23,038 bases of DNA, from positions 47,652 through 70,689 of the forward strand of contig BMAT01009283.1 of the NCBI GenBank assembly GCA_019649035.1, in the 5' to 3' direction. Shown here piece by piece: positions 1 through 9,639 of this stretch. The first letter of the stretch is position 1; each line of letters opens with the position of its first letter. The position numbers and the translations under genes were made by a program. The notes under the pieces were generated by a model. That model saw only the letters and a program-made list of their open reading frames with translations, was not told the origin of the DNA and searched no databases. The DNA is from Elysia marginata (lineage: Eukaryota > Mollusca > Gastropoda > Plakobranchidae).

Positions 1-48
1 GGTTGTGGTGGTTGTAGTTGCCATAGTGGTAGAAGAAGAAGCGGCAAT
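1..48. repeat. Imperfect GGT/GTT-type trinucleotide tract at window edge
   Basis: The first ~45 bases are G/T-biased and trinucleotide-like (ggt, gtt, gta, aga). They look like the degenerate end of a simple repeat that continues outside the window. Confidence 0.4.
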
Positions 49-481
49 TTTTTATCCATGATCATGACTATTGTTATCTTCTATCGTCATTATGAAACGA
101 TAATTTGTTTCGTGTTGATTGACCTACGCGATAATTTTCTCACGCAGAGACTGACCAATGAGCGCTCTATACATACCGGTACTCATCTTTACTGATCAAT
201 TTCAACACTTGAGGACGATCAGGGCTTATGCTATTCGATATAAAACAGCGTCAAAGAAAATAGAAAAAAAAACATAGGGATATTATATCGTATTGTAAAA
301 AAGTGAAAGAAGGAAGGGCCATTGATTGAGACCTCTACTTAATGTCCTCTAGAGCGGAAAGAATTGACGCCGCAGGGTAGGACAGAATGAAGTGTCCGTG
401 CAGAGTCGGATACGATCACAACAGCCCATGATGAGTACATGCCTGGCTTAACTTAATATACCTTGTGCAAATATTAGCGGC

Positions 482-511
482 AGAGAAAGAGAGAAATGAG
501 GAGAGAGAGAA

Positions 512-554
<43 letters not shown>

Positions 555-595
555 GCTAGAGACCCACCCATACAGATAGAGAGAGAGGGGGAGAC

Positions 596-635
<40 letters not shown>

Positions 636-676
636 ACACAGACAGAGAAAGAGAGATAGGGATGAAAAGGAGAGGT
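482..676. repeat. Compound microsatellite, (GA)n with (GACA)n and a G run
   Basis: A near-pure purine tract on the plus strand. It has GA runs, about seven GACA units (526-554), a short degenerate spacer, a long GA run ending in ten G residues (626-635), and then GACA/GA again. Open frames on both strands here are only Arg/Glu or Ser/Leu translations of the repeat. Mirror-symmetric homopurine GA runs can form triplex DNA. The same GA, G-run and GACA parts recur at 22869-22969, and the complementary pyrimidine version at 17736-17915. Confidence 0.95.
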
Positions 677-689
677 ATGAGAGAAAAAA

Positions 690-2820
690 TTCCACGTCTG
701 TAGTAAATTGACCCGAGGGTAGATCCGTCTGGCTGCCTATGAATGAAATAAAGTTCAGCTAGATCCTTCAAATCAAGACCGCAGCATCTAGTGTATGTCA
801 ATCTCACGTTTGCTATTAGCGTTTATATCCTTATTGCTCTATCATCCACTCTTTTTTGTTGTTCTATTTTAATTTGACCATGTTCTAAGTCCTTATACTG
901 TTAAATACATTTATGGAGACTTTATGCTACTAAAATATTTGTAATGGAAATTAACATAATACATGTAGATACATGAAGCTGGACACGGGTGGTAAGTAAT
1001 ATAGACTGATTCAGTAGAGCCACCATTTTATAATAGAGCATCTCTGATGCCTAACTACTGGCAGAACTGAAAACGTCGGCGTATGAAACTTGCTCTGTTT
1101 GTATATTCTCGGAATTTTCATAAATCCCAGAATGAGTACCATCTGTGCACAAAATTTGTTACATTTTTTTTTACACACAAAAAATAATATTAATTTGTTG
1201 AGTTTTAGCAGATTACCCGAAATTCACCAATGTTATTAAGAATATGTAAAAAGTAGCAGCCTGCCTTGTAGTTTTTACAGGAAAAAAGAAACGTTTCTTG
1301 ATAATCGTGTCCGGCAACAATAAAAAGATTGAAAGCTTTTAAAGGTACAAAATTAGCATGCCTTTAAAATCTTCGAATGATTTCATTGCGCAGTGAATGC
1401 CTCCATTATTTATTCATTAACATATAATAAAGCTTTTTTCGTTTAGAATAAATGCACGTTTTCTGTTGTTGTTTTTTTAATTTCACTACTAGTCTGCACA
1501 AGAAGGTGACATGTTGCGTACTTTTTCTTACACGTTCTGTGACAGATTTCTTTATTTAACTCGATGAACTATCTTGTTTCTATGGTGAAAACTTTAAGAA
1601 ACAAAATAGGCAAAACTTGGACTGGATATTAGTGGAAGAAAGTTGAGCGATTGCTTAACAGATAGGGCGATTGATTATCACACCAGAAGTCAGAGGTTCT
1701 GTTCGAAGTCTTTTTTTTTCTTTTGCTTCCTTGAGTCCATGAAGCAGTGATCACGAAAAAGGTAGCAAAGTCTACCTGAGACTCGAAGAACGTAAAGGCA
1801 GCGAGAAAAGTAAATGGCTAACCACCTCACTAGATCTATGTCATGGTACAAGAAAGGAAAGATCTGGCTTATCGATCGACTTTGGAACTGAATTTTCTTT
1901 ATTTTTGAGTGATTTTGGCACCTTGTGGACTAGGCTCGTGATCTTGGAGCGGAAAAAATGACCGAAAAACTTTTTCTTCTTACTCACGATATACATATAA
2001 CCTTCCAAGTCCAGTTGGATGCTAAAAATATAAGAGAGTCACACATTTGAAACTCGGCAGTCTTCAACGTAACAGGAAGATTTAACGTAAAAAAATATTG
2101 TTTTGCTTTCTCGGTAATGTTCCTGAGACGTTTAAGGGGATGCTCTTATGTTGAGTTATACTAAGGAACCTTGGAAGTTGTAACTAGCTTAGACTGTATT
2201 AGGGGAATCTTTGCATAGTGGATAAATGAGGAAAAGCGCGACCAATTAATTTCAAACTTTCATCGCTTAAGACCAAAATAAAAATCTTCATGCGATCTGT
2301 TCCAGAACTTGCGGCTCCAATTCCCCCTCCCTCTCTTTTTTCTATTATTTCGATCCCCCTTTTCCTGTTACTGATGGTATCGTTCTTCTTTTATCTTCCT
2401 ATGCTTCTGCAACTCCTTAAATAGTTATATAGCAGGCATATCACTCAGTCTTTTGTCCTTCATCTACAGTGTATTCTGATTCGCCTATTCAAAACAAACA
2501 TTTTTTTTGTAACTTTTGGTGCGTTTATAATTTATTAAGTTCTGTCAAAATTAATTATTGCTTGTTGTTCTAACGTTCGTTGTTTTGAATATTTTCGTCT
2601 GAGACGTGTTGATGTTGCTAAGCTTTTTAATGAAAACTGTTTATGTAAAAAGAAAAGTTACATAAAAAGCTCTAATTAATAATGCGTACTGTTTAACGTG
2701 GTTGTCCCTTTTACGATTTAGAAAGCATGCGAGACGAAATTGAGCTGTTTTATACGATACTAAATTTTAGATCACCTTTAAATGTTTGAGTTGAAATTTA
2801 AAATGTAATTCTATCGTCAC
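690..2820. other. Anonymous AT-rich sequence, no gene recognised
   Basis: I see no coding frame of substance, repeat array or recognisable domain. Notable only are homopolymer T/A runs, a pyrimidine-rich stretch at 2322-2364, and a weak tRNA-like segment near 1640-1712, listed separately. Confidence 0.6.
1640..1712 (+). mobile_element. Possible degenerate tRNA-like SINE head
   Basis: The stretch resembles a decayed Pol III promoter. An A-box-like segment (gatagggcgattgattatc) is followed about 20 bases later by a B-box-like gttctgttcgaagtc and then a T-rich run. The spacing suits a tRNA-derived SINE or tRNA pseudogene. The A box is poor, no tRNA fold closes, and I could not define ends or target duplications. 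It may be chance. Confidence 0.25.
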
Positions 2821-2826
2821 ACATGG

Positions 2827-2896
2827 TCATGTGACTATTTAACGTCCTATTGGCCCTTGCAGACTTTATATAAATTGCATACCTGGTGCAGCGCTC
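2827..2896 (+). promoter_or_regulatory. Candidate TATA-containing Pol II core promoter
   Basis: Seen directly: TCATGTGAC (2827-2835, E-box/M-box type), ATTGG (2849-2853, inverted CCAAT) and TATATAAA (2867-2874), in the usual order and compact spacing. A start about 30 bases after the TATA would fall near 2895-2905. The first ATG downstream (2936) has A at -3 and G at +4. Such words are common in AT-rich DNA, so this is inference from the clustering. No downstream protein is identified. Confidence 0.3.
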
Positions 2897-2949
2897 TTTA
2901 GAAGATGTATAAATCAGTTCCATCGTTGTTCAATAATGGCGAACTCAAG
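2897..2949 (+). other. Possible short first exon (5' UTR plus MANSR start)
   Basis: If the upstream TATA is used, the transcript would meet ATG at 2936 in good context. It would read M-A-N-S and then a split codon before a donor-like AAG|GTAATG, with GT at 2950-2951. Without splicing the frame ends at once (TAA at 2951-2953), so the ATG makes sense only as part of a spliced first exon ending in phase 2. No matching acceptor exon was recognised downstream. It is speculative; the alternative is chance. Confidence 0.18.
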
Positions 2950-2959
2950 GTAATGTTCA

Positions 2960-4600
2960 AGTTAGAATCAAGTGTTCTTCGGTTCCCTCTGATCTCAAAA
3001 CTGTCTTTGTGTCTTTTTAGACCAGTTTCACGGCTAACAGAAGAATCGAGATTTAAAAAAAAATTTTGATTTAAAAAAATCATAATGATGCCAGTTGTTT
3101 CTTTCAAAAAGACTCGCCAACAAATCAAAACAAAATATTTAACAAAGGAGTTGACATGCTCATCTACTTTTTGAATTTACTCACCAACGTTGTTTACCTT
3201 ACCTACTTGAGAAGAAGAAAAAGACCAGCCTCATATATAACCTAAACCAGTTTTCCGACAATAAGCGTGCTGAAGCCACTGTTCCTAAGAGCCTTTCTTT
3301 ATTTCCTTTCTTGTGTGGAACTGCAAACTTAATTTCATCTCTTTTTTGCCTGGTTCTCTGTTGCTTGTTTGGGTTCTAGAGCCCATCTATTTGATGTATG
3401 CGCAGAAAGAAGCACACCTAATGCGATTGAATAAGATATGTTCATCAGATATCACAAACAAGATGTTTACAGAGGACGGCGACACAATATTTGAAATGTG
3501 ACCTGCCCTGATTTGAGTTCGCTTATGCTGGTAAGGCAGCCAACGTTGTTATTCTTTCTCATTACCTTACATAATAACAGACAACGTTATTTGGGTTATG
3601 AATCAAAGACAAGTTTTAAGAGTTCCTATCGTTATCCGCACCAATAAACAATGGCTTTTGTTCTTCCTGCTCGCAGCAAACCTTTATCACTTCCTAGTTA
3701 ACATGCAGTCCTCTATATTCTTGCTTTTTCAAATATCAAAATACTTACAATATTTTTATGTTAGGTCGTATTATCTTGTGTCAATTCTAATGTAAAATAG
3801 TTGTATTGATAGAATCGAGACAAGATATATATTTTGTTTGTCACCATTATGCTTTGATTGTTATCATTATTTCAATACAAGGCTAATCTTGATTTACTAT
3901 TCCAAACTCTAATTTATCATACTGGTTGTATATTTTATAAAACTACATGCATGGCAGGTATAAATTTAATACAAAGGTTTTCTTAATGCAATTTAAAATG
4001 GTTGGCCTTTTTCTTATTTTGAGCTATGATGTCATAGGACTCTTGAGTTATATATTTATTTTCTTTTGTTTAGTAGAATCTCACAAGGTGAAAGGATCAA
4101 AAGCTTTCATTTACTATTTTGCGTGGGCTCTTTCACTTAGTATGATGGAATTAGTGTGAAGCTCCGTCCTTTATCTCTTATCGAAAAGGATAAATACAAA
4201 CTCTCACATAAAGACTATTTGAAAGTGATAAATTACTTTCTTCACTTTATTTTATACACAGTAGGTCTTGATGAAAAAATGTACATAATTAAACCATAGC
4301 TCGGTATGCTTAGAAAAAATATCAAGTCTTGGACCTTGCATTAGGTGTCAAATCAACCTGTTTTAATTAGCTAACTAATGCTACTTGTAAGATCCTGCTA
4401 TCAGAAGCAATCGATTATGCATTACTACTAGGTTGATTATTGTTTCCTTTTTCTTGAACTAACTTTAATCATAGGTGGTCAAGCCAATGTTTATACTAGT
4501 GGCCGTCATGTCTAAAATCCAAACTGTTCATACGATTGACAACATACTGATTGATATTTTCCAAGGTTTGTTTTAATTTCTCGTGATGTTGAAGACGAGT
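2960..4600. other. Anonymous AT-rich sequence, no gene recognised
   Basis: Short frames occur (3313-3501, 3598-3795, 3947-4159). They have hydrophobic, Phe/Ile/Tyr/Leu-rich translations typical of AT-rich non-coding DNA and no domain signature. No repeat array was seen. Confidence 0.6.
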
Positions 4601-4611
4601 CGTGCAAATTA

Positions 4612-4815
4612 CTCCTCCTCCTCCTCCTCCTCCTCCTCCTCCTACTACTACTACTACTACTACTACTGCTGCTGCTGCTACTACTACTACTACACTTACT
4701 AATATTACTACTAATGCGGCTACTGCTGTTGCTATTACTACTAGTATTACTGCCACTGCTACTACCACTACTACTACTATTACTTTTACTACTACAACTA
4801 CTACTACTACTACTT

Positions 4816-4847
<32 letters not shown>

Positions 4848-4975
4848 TTACTACTACTACTACTAGTACTGCTACTACATTACTACTGCAACTTTAACTA
4901 CTACTGTTACTACTATTACTACTACTACTAATTTTACTACTACAAATACTACTACTACTACTAGTACTACTAAGA
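4612..4975. repeat. Compound trinucleotide array (CTC)n-(CTA)n-(CTG)n
   Basis: About 360 bases of CTN triplets. A pure CTC block of roughly ten units (near 4613-4641) passes into CTA, then a short CTG block (near 4666-4677), then long, increasingly interrupted CTA with ATT and ACA variants. Blocks differ by one position of the triplet, as expected from point mutation followed by slippage spread. Long frames on both strands (poly-Thr, Pro, Leu; poly-Val, Gly) are repeat translations. A related array lies at 21521-21700 on the same strand. Confidence 0.95.
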
Positions 4976-4979
4976 ATAT

Positions 4980-6840
4980 ATTAATATTATCTACCATAAA
5001 GGAGCTAAGGCTTAAGTATTTCGTTGTTAGTTGGCTAAAGGCTTTTAAAGAGCTATTATAAAATTAAGAAAAATATGACTTTCAAATTCGGGCCACTAAA
5101 GGAGTACGTGGCACTAAATCTATATGTTTAAAATGTATGCATGGTTTCTTTTGCTAATTTTGGCAAATTACCACAAATAAAATCAGCAAGAAGACGACGT
5201 TTTGTTCGAAGTGAATGTTGACATAGGAAGCAGCGACATTAATTTTGAATGTGATTACGTTAGAAACTCTTTGCTAATCAGAACAAACAACAGATCTAGA
5301 TCTACTTTTTTAAAATCTTTTTGTAACAGGTTGAAAATATGATCATCAATAGAACAGTAGATTTAAGACCTACAGTTTTAGTTTGAAAATGTCTCGGAAG
5401 GGACGAATGTGTCTCACATATAGGAGAGCAAATTTAAGACATTAGAAAAGCAGAATGGGAGAAAATTATAATCTAAGATGACAAAAACAACTGCAACAAC
5501 GAGATGGAAATGGATCGCCGCAAACAACTTTAACACGACAACAACCAGATGCCAACCCCTGCTAACCCATCTTTACCTCGGCAATACGTTTGTAAATAGG
5601 CCTCGAAGTGTTTGCCCATTGAGGCCCTTTTTAGTCAAGCTATATCTTTGTCTAGGGGGAGAGGTTAGCTTTGACTTGGCTGCTTCACTATGCCTTAGTT
5701 TGGACTATGTTGAAAGAATAGCTTACAGTTGGTAGTGCAGGGCCGAAGATAAAAAAATCGTTAATATACGTATATCTAAGCAACGTATCATGTAAGCAAA
5801 CCATTGTCTTTGTGAAAATGTTCACACTTAATTTTTGCTTTTTTTTTTATTAACGATTATTACAAAGACTCAGCTGAAAACAAGTTTTTGTACAGTGCAA
5901 ATTGCATTTTTGTGCAAGTATTAGATGTGATTATAAGAGATGTTTTGTACATTATTTGTGTTTGTTTATTCTTAATACAATTATGTATTTTGTTTTTGCA
6001 ATTTCCCCTTGTGTCTAGCATGGGGTGGATGTTAGTAATATTGCAAGAAAGACATTTCGGGTTTTTTTTATTCAGAAAAGCTATATCATATAAATAGTAA
6101 ATTTACCATTAACCTATTTCACCTTTTCAAAGATATGGCCGCTGTCCTGAAATTATTAAAAATATTCTTAGTTACTTTTACATTATGGTAAAAGTCAAGA
6201 TTGGTTGATCTGCTAGTAAGTGTCATTAAATAGTATTTCAGGTCAATGTTATTCTACATTCCACAGATAAAAATAAGGTATGATAGGATTTTTGTCACAG
6301 TTGTCCCATACAAAGTCATCCATCGCGTATCTAGTCGACACTGATCGATCGGTCTCTCTCCAGAAGCGACTGTCCGTCTCATTAGCTTCTGCAAACACAA
6401 GTATTTGAACAGGACCTTCTTTTCTAGAGTTGAGACTGTTGGATAAGACGACTTAAGCTCCTATGATTGAAGATTTTATATTTTTTTTTCTTATTTTCAG
6501 GACAAAAATAACGGATCTTTTCACTTTTCTAACTTGAGTTGAATATTTCCCTTACCATGTCATCCTTTCCCTAAACCTTAACTATCCTTTATCTTCATGG
6601 CATTTCCCTCACTTTCAGAAATTTGCCGTTTTTCTTTATAATATCAATTGCTTTCCAAGCTTCCAAAAATCGGTCATGTTAATTAAAACTTTGATTGAGA
6701 AAAATTTTGTAAAATAATTGAGATGTTTCTCGCAGTACTTTGCAAACATGTATATATAGCGTTCATGATCCAACATTCTTACAGCCGTAGCTATAGATCT
6801 TTATAGTTTGAACACTTAATTTGGGCGGAGATTACCAAAC
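4980..6840. other. Anonymous AT-rich sequence, no gene recognised
   Basis: The 85-codon frame at 5478-5735 starts in a (ACA)-rich tract and shows no family signature. The 69-codon frame at 5888-6097 is low-complexity and hydrophobic. AGATCTAGATCTA near 5292-5304 belongs to a word class that recurs at 7700-8050. Confidence 0.6.
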
Positions 6841-6845
6841 TCTAA

Positions 6846-7093
6846 GGCTGACCCGCACCATGCCTGTGTGGCTATGGCGTAATCACGACTCTATCTAGGC
6901 TAACCTAGGTGATGCCTTTTTGGCAATGACGTCAGCATGACTCTATCTAGGCTGACCTAGTTCATGTCTTGTTTGGCAATTGCTTCAGCATGACTCTATC
7001 TAGGCTGACCTAGGTCATGTCTTGTTTGGCAATGGCTTCAGCATGACTCTATCTAGGCTGACCTAGGTCATGTCTTGTTTGGCAATGACTCTC
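6846..7093. repeat. 53-bp minisatellite, about 4.7 copies
   Basis: The anchor gactctatctaggct starts at 6887, 6939, 6992 and 7045, giving periods of 52, 53 and 53. A diverged partial unit precedes it and a truncated one (ggcaatgactct) ends it. Left units are more diverged than right ones, which are nearly identical. The last two full junctions contain the perfect 12-base palindrome TGACCTAGGTCA (7006-7017 and 7059-7070). The second unit contains TGACGTCA (near 6927-6934). There are no spacers and the unit is not hairpin-flanked, so this is a tandem satellite and not a CRISPR. Confidence 0.95.
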
Positions 7094-7199
7094 TCCTTCT
7101 GTCTCTCTTTCGCTTTGTCTTTCTCTCTCTGTATGTTTATCTTTCTACCTATCTTTGCATCTGTTTATCTCTATATCTATTTACCTATCTATCTAGATT
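7088..7199. repeat. Pyrimidine-rich (CT)n to (CTAT)n microsatellite
   Basis: Degenerate CT/CTTT repeats directly follow the minisatellite and grade into CTAT/CTAC units (about 7139-7197). A further short TATC run (7323-7337) lies just past the downstream hairpin. Confidence 0.85.
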
Positions 7200-7252
7200 C
7201 TAGGTTTTTTATGTCATGAAATACAGTGCTCAGCTTGTATAAGGAGCTTTTG

Positions 7253-7325
7253 TATACATGGTAGCCTAGTCCTACCTTATTTATGTACGTAAATAAGGTA
7301 GGATAGGACTAGGCTACCATGTATA
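7253..7325. repeat. Long imperfect inverted repeat (hairpin)
   Basis: The left arm, 7253-7283, is the reverse complement of the right arm, 7290-7325, except for a 5-base insertion in the right arm (duplicated tagga). The arms are separated by six bases (tgtacg). Both ends read tatacatgg/ccatgtata. Pairing of about 31 bp with a tiny loop would form a stable hairpin or cruciform. It is flanked by CTAT-type repeats on both sides. It could be a small foldback element or a slippage-born palindrome; a hairpin RNA precursor is possible but unsupported. Confidence 0.85.
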
Positions 7326-7339
7326 TCTATCTATCTACA

Positions 7340-7899
7340 TATCAACCAATAGACGATATCCCTAAAAAATTTCAGCGAGAGTTATCCTCCTTGACTTACT
7401 GCCATACACCAACTGCAGTAATGGAGAAACATAGTAAAATACGTGAAAATGCAAAAAAAAATAGATGATAAAACTATTTTCAATGATGATGAAGCTGATT
7501 ATAATTATCACATTCATTCCTAGCACTATAATTGTTGTTGTTGTTTTTGTCATTTAATCGTAAAGTATTTATATCAATTTATTTACTCTTTTTCTCTAGT
7601 GAAATAAGCGCACGCATTTTTGCGGGTTGAAGTAAATAATGTAAGAATGGTCTCCAAATAAATTAAAAAGCTGTTAAACATGTACATTACTTTGCTCAGT
7701 ATAAATTATATCATTTTATCTAGATTTATAATTTAAATACCGATCCATTTCTATTAGATCTATGTAGGAATCTAGACTCTAGATCTACACAGATTTTGTC
7801 TTTTCTTTTAACCTGCGATTAGGTTGCTAATCTAAATTTGCAGATTTACTAAGATGCTATCTAGATCTATATCATTATATTATGATTGTTGGAGTCTAA
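7340..7899. other. Anonymous AT-rich sequence with AGATCTAG-type words
   Basis: No gene is seen. From about 7720 the sequence is dense in agatct/tctaga/ctagatct words, which recur inside the following MITE (near 8020) and at 5290. This may be a lineage-typical dispersed word or the remains of a short satellite. Confidence 0.5.
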
Positions 7900-7908
7900 A
7901 CTAACTTG
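7900..7908. repeat. Left target-site duplication of the MITE (actaacttg)
   Basis: A perfect 9-base direct repeat, actaacttg, occurs immediately outside the left terminal inverted repeat and again at 8171-8179 immediately outside the right one. Confidence 0.85.
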
Positions 7909-8170
7909 GGTGCTTTTTCGTTAGTTCCCACCCAATAGTTTATAATGAAATCTGGGGTACCATTAAATGGAGATTCTATTTATAATTTTTAAAGCCATCA
8001 AATAATTAAATAAAAGCACTAGATCTAGGTCTAAATTACACAGCTTGAACTAAAAAATAACAAGGTTTTCAAAGTATCATAAACTTTGAGTTGAACTAGG
8101 CCTATCGGGTATTACATCTCTTTAGATGTAGAGCTATATCAACAAGGGTGGGAACAAACGAAAAAGCGCC
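7909..8170. mobile_element. Non-autonomous DNA transposon (MITE), 262 bp, 25-bp TIRs
   Basis: The termini 7909-7933 and 8146-8170 are inverted copies matching at 23 of 25 positions (mismatches at TIR positions 3 and 15). They begin GGYGCTTTTTCG and end GTTCCCACCC. A perfect 9-base duplication abuts both ends. The interior is AT-rich with no coding capacity, as expected for a MITE mobilised by a transposase elsewhere. TIRs starting with GG plus an 8-9 bp duplication suit Merlin-type elements; MULE or hAT relatives remain possible. The identical flanks and closely matching ends suggest a fairly recent insertion. Superfamily is inference; the boundaries are direct observation. Confidence 0.88.
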
Positions 8171-8179
8171 ACTAACTTG
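8171..8179. repeat. Right target-site duplication of the MITE (actaacttg)
   Basis: Perfect copy of the 9-base flank at 7900-7908, directly adjacent to the right TIR. Confidence 0.85.
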
Positions 8180-9165
8180 ATCTAAGGTTTTAAAGTTAAA
8201 AGACCTTTTAGCGATAGTTTTTGTTTATTTTTCGAGTCAGCAGCTAACAAAATTTACTGCACCGATCGAAGTATGGTCATGACGTCATGGCTCTCTCAGA
8301 CATCAGCAAAATAGTTGTGACCTAAACAAAGGCGTATTTTTAAAAAAAAGATGAGTAGGCCTACATCAGGAAAATTGATTCTTGAAAAAGATTCAAGTGT
8401 TAAACCATAAAACTATCAGATTTTGATGCATGGCCCTAGAATGATAAATTATTTTACCTATTATCACCAAGTTGGCTTTTTTTAGCCAGTAGATTCTGGC
8501 TGTAGTCTTGAATGAAGTCTTATCTTTAATTATTTTTTTAAAGATAGGATTATCATTATTCGCACTAATAAAATTTTTAATTACATTTTTAAGTATTCTT
8601 AACTAAATCACCATCATAAAAAGCAGTAAGAAGCGTTTTACACAAGGAAAACGCCCAATCTATTCTAATTTACTTATATGGGGTCCTTTGTTTTGGTAGT
8701 AGATCAAGGCGCATAACTCTCGCCGACCGTTTTTTAGGAACATCGTCTATTTATTCCGAAAATACTGTTTTTATTTACAGAACCTCGTTATCTCTTTTCA
8801 GCGCATCTTCAATTTTTTAAGCGTCTTTCGTCTTTAGGGCGAAACCGATTTTGAAGAAACCTTTTTTTTTTCTTTCATTCGGTACCAAACAACATTATTG
8901 ATGCAGCAAAAAGGGAATCATATAAAAATACTATAAAGAATATTTATAGAAATTGAAACAGCTCACTGCATATTCAATTAGAGTCTAACGTCGATTGTTG
9001 TATTAAAAAGATTGTTATTGATAAGTATGTGGTTATTTTTTTTATTTAATTTTTTTTTGTGAGAAATTTTTATTGATAGAAACAGCTAGAGAGTCACATG
9101 GTAATAAATATATTGATCATTTCGGTCTACTTCATAAAATTGTACATTTGTAGATAAGGTCATTA
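8180..9165. other. Anonymous AT-rich sequence, no gene recognised
   Basis: No frame of interest. Short AT-rich stem-loops occur (for example tatctttaa/ttaaagata near 8521-8548), with several T homopolymers near 8862 and 9037-9058. Confidence 0.6.
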
Positions 9166-9169
9166 CATG

Positions 9170-9482
9170 TGAGACTGACCCATTCAAAGACCAATGATGA
9201 GACTTCAACATACGACACAAACTCCTGTACATTTGAGGGCTTGTGTTGCACCGTTGCCTTTGCTTTCAGATTAGAAACATTACTTCGAATCAGGAAGAGC
9301 GTGATAATGTCAGACATCTGTCTACAACGCAGTGAGGTCGCCTCTGGTCTCCAGAATGGTGTTAATCTCATGACCAGACCTACTGGCACCGACCACCCCT
9401 GTCTGCTCAGCCAGTCGGAGAGAACGTTCCAGGCTGCTGATGATAGAGTGTTTGACATTGTCGGGTCAATGGGTGGTTCTCA
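9170..9482. other. Unidentified GC-richer block with overlapping open frames and weak inverted ends
   Basis: This ~310-base block is visibly less AT-rich than its surroundings. It is open on both strands: plus 9169-9486 (105 codons), minus 9132-9458 (108 codons). Neither translation matches a family I recognise. Its ends are weak inverted repeats: 9170-9186 against the complement of 9466-9482 match at 13 of 17 positions (TGAGA..., ...CCCATT). No flanking duplication was found. It may be a decayed short mobile element, an exon of an unrecognised gene, or part of an unrecognised repeat. It directly precedes the first recognisable LINE endonuclease sequence but does not read as endonuclease. Confidence 0.35.
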
Positions 9483-9639
9483 TTGAGACGCGCAGAGTTT
9501 CGGGAAAGAACCTTGCCGGTACACATCTTCCTGTCAGATGAGCGCGAGTTCACCTTGGTTTGTCAACAATCTTCATATGTTCTGTATAAAATATATTTGG
9601 AGCTTTGTTGTGTGCGCAAAAACAAAAACAAATAATAAT

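Noticed and set aside
465..807. Arg/Glu-rich plus frame and Ser/Leu-rich minus frames
   Set aside because: They span the GA/GACA microsatellite and have no complexity outside it.
4496..4931. 109-codon plus and 90-codon minus frames, poly-Thr/Pro/Leu and poly-Val/Gly
   Set aside because: They are translations of the CTC/CTA/CTG trinucleotide array; the lack of stops comes from unit composition.
5478..5735. 85-codon frame with mixed composition
   Set aside because: It begins in an ACA-rich stretch, has no recognisable motif and no promoter or splice context; chance length in this window.
6846..7093. Direct repeats suggesting a CRISPR array
   Set aside because: The 53-base units are contiguous with no unique spacers, and the surroundings are eukaryotic.
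7909..8170. Coding DNA transposon
   Set aside because: At 262 bp with an AT-rich interior and no frame, it cannot encode a transposase.
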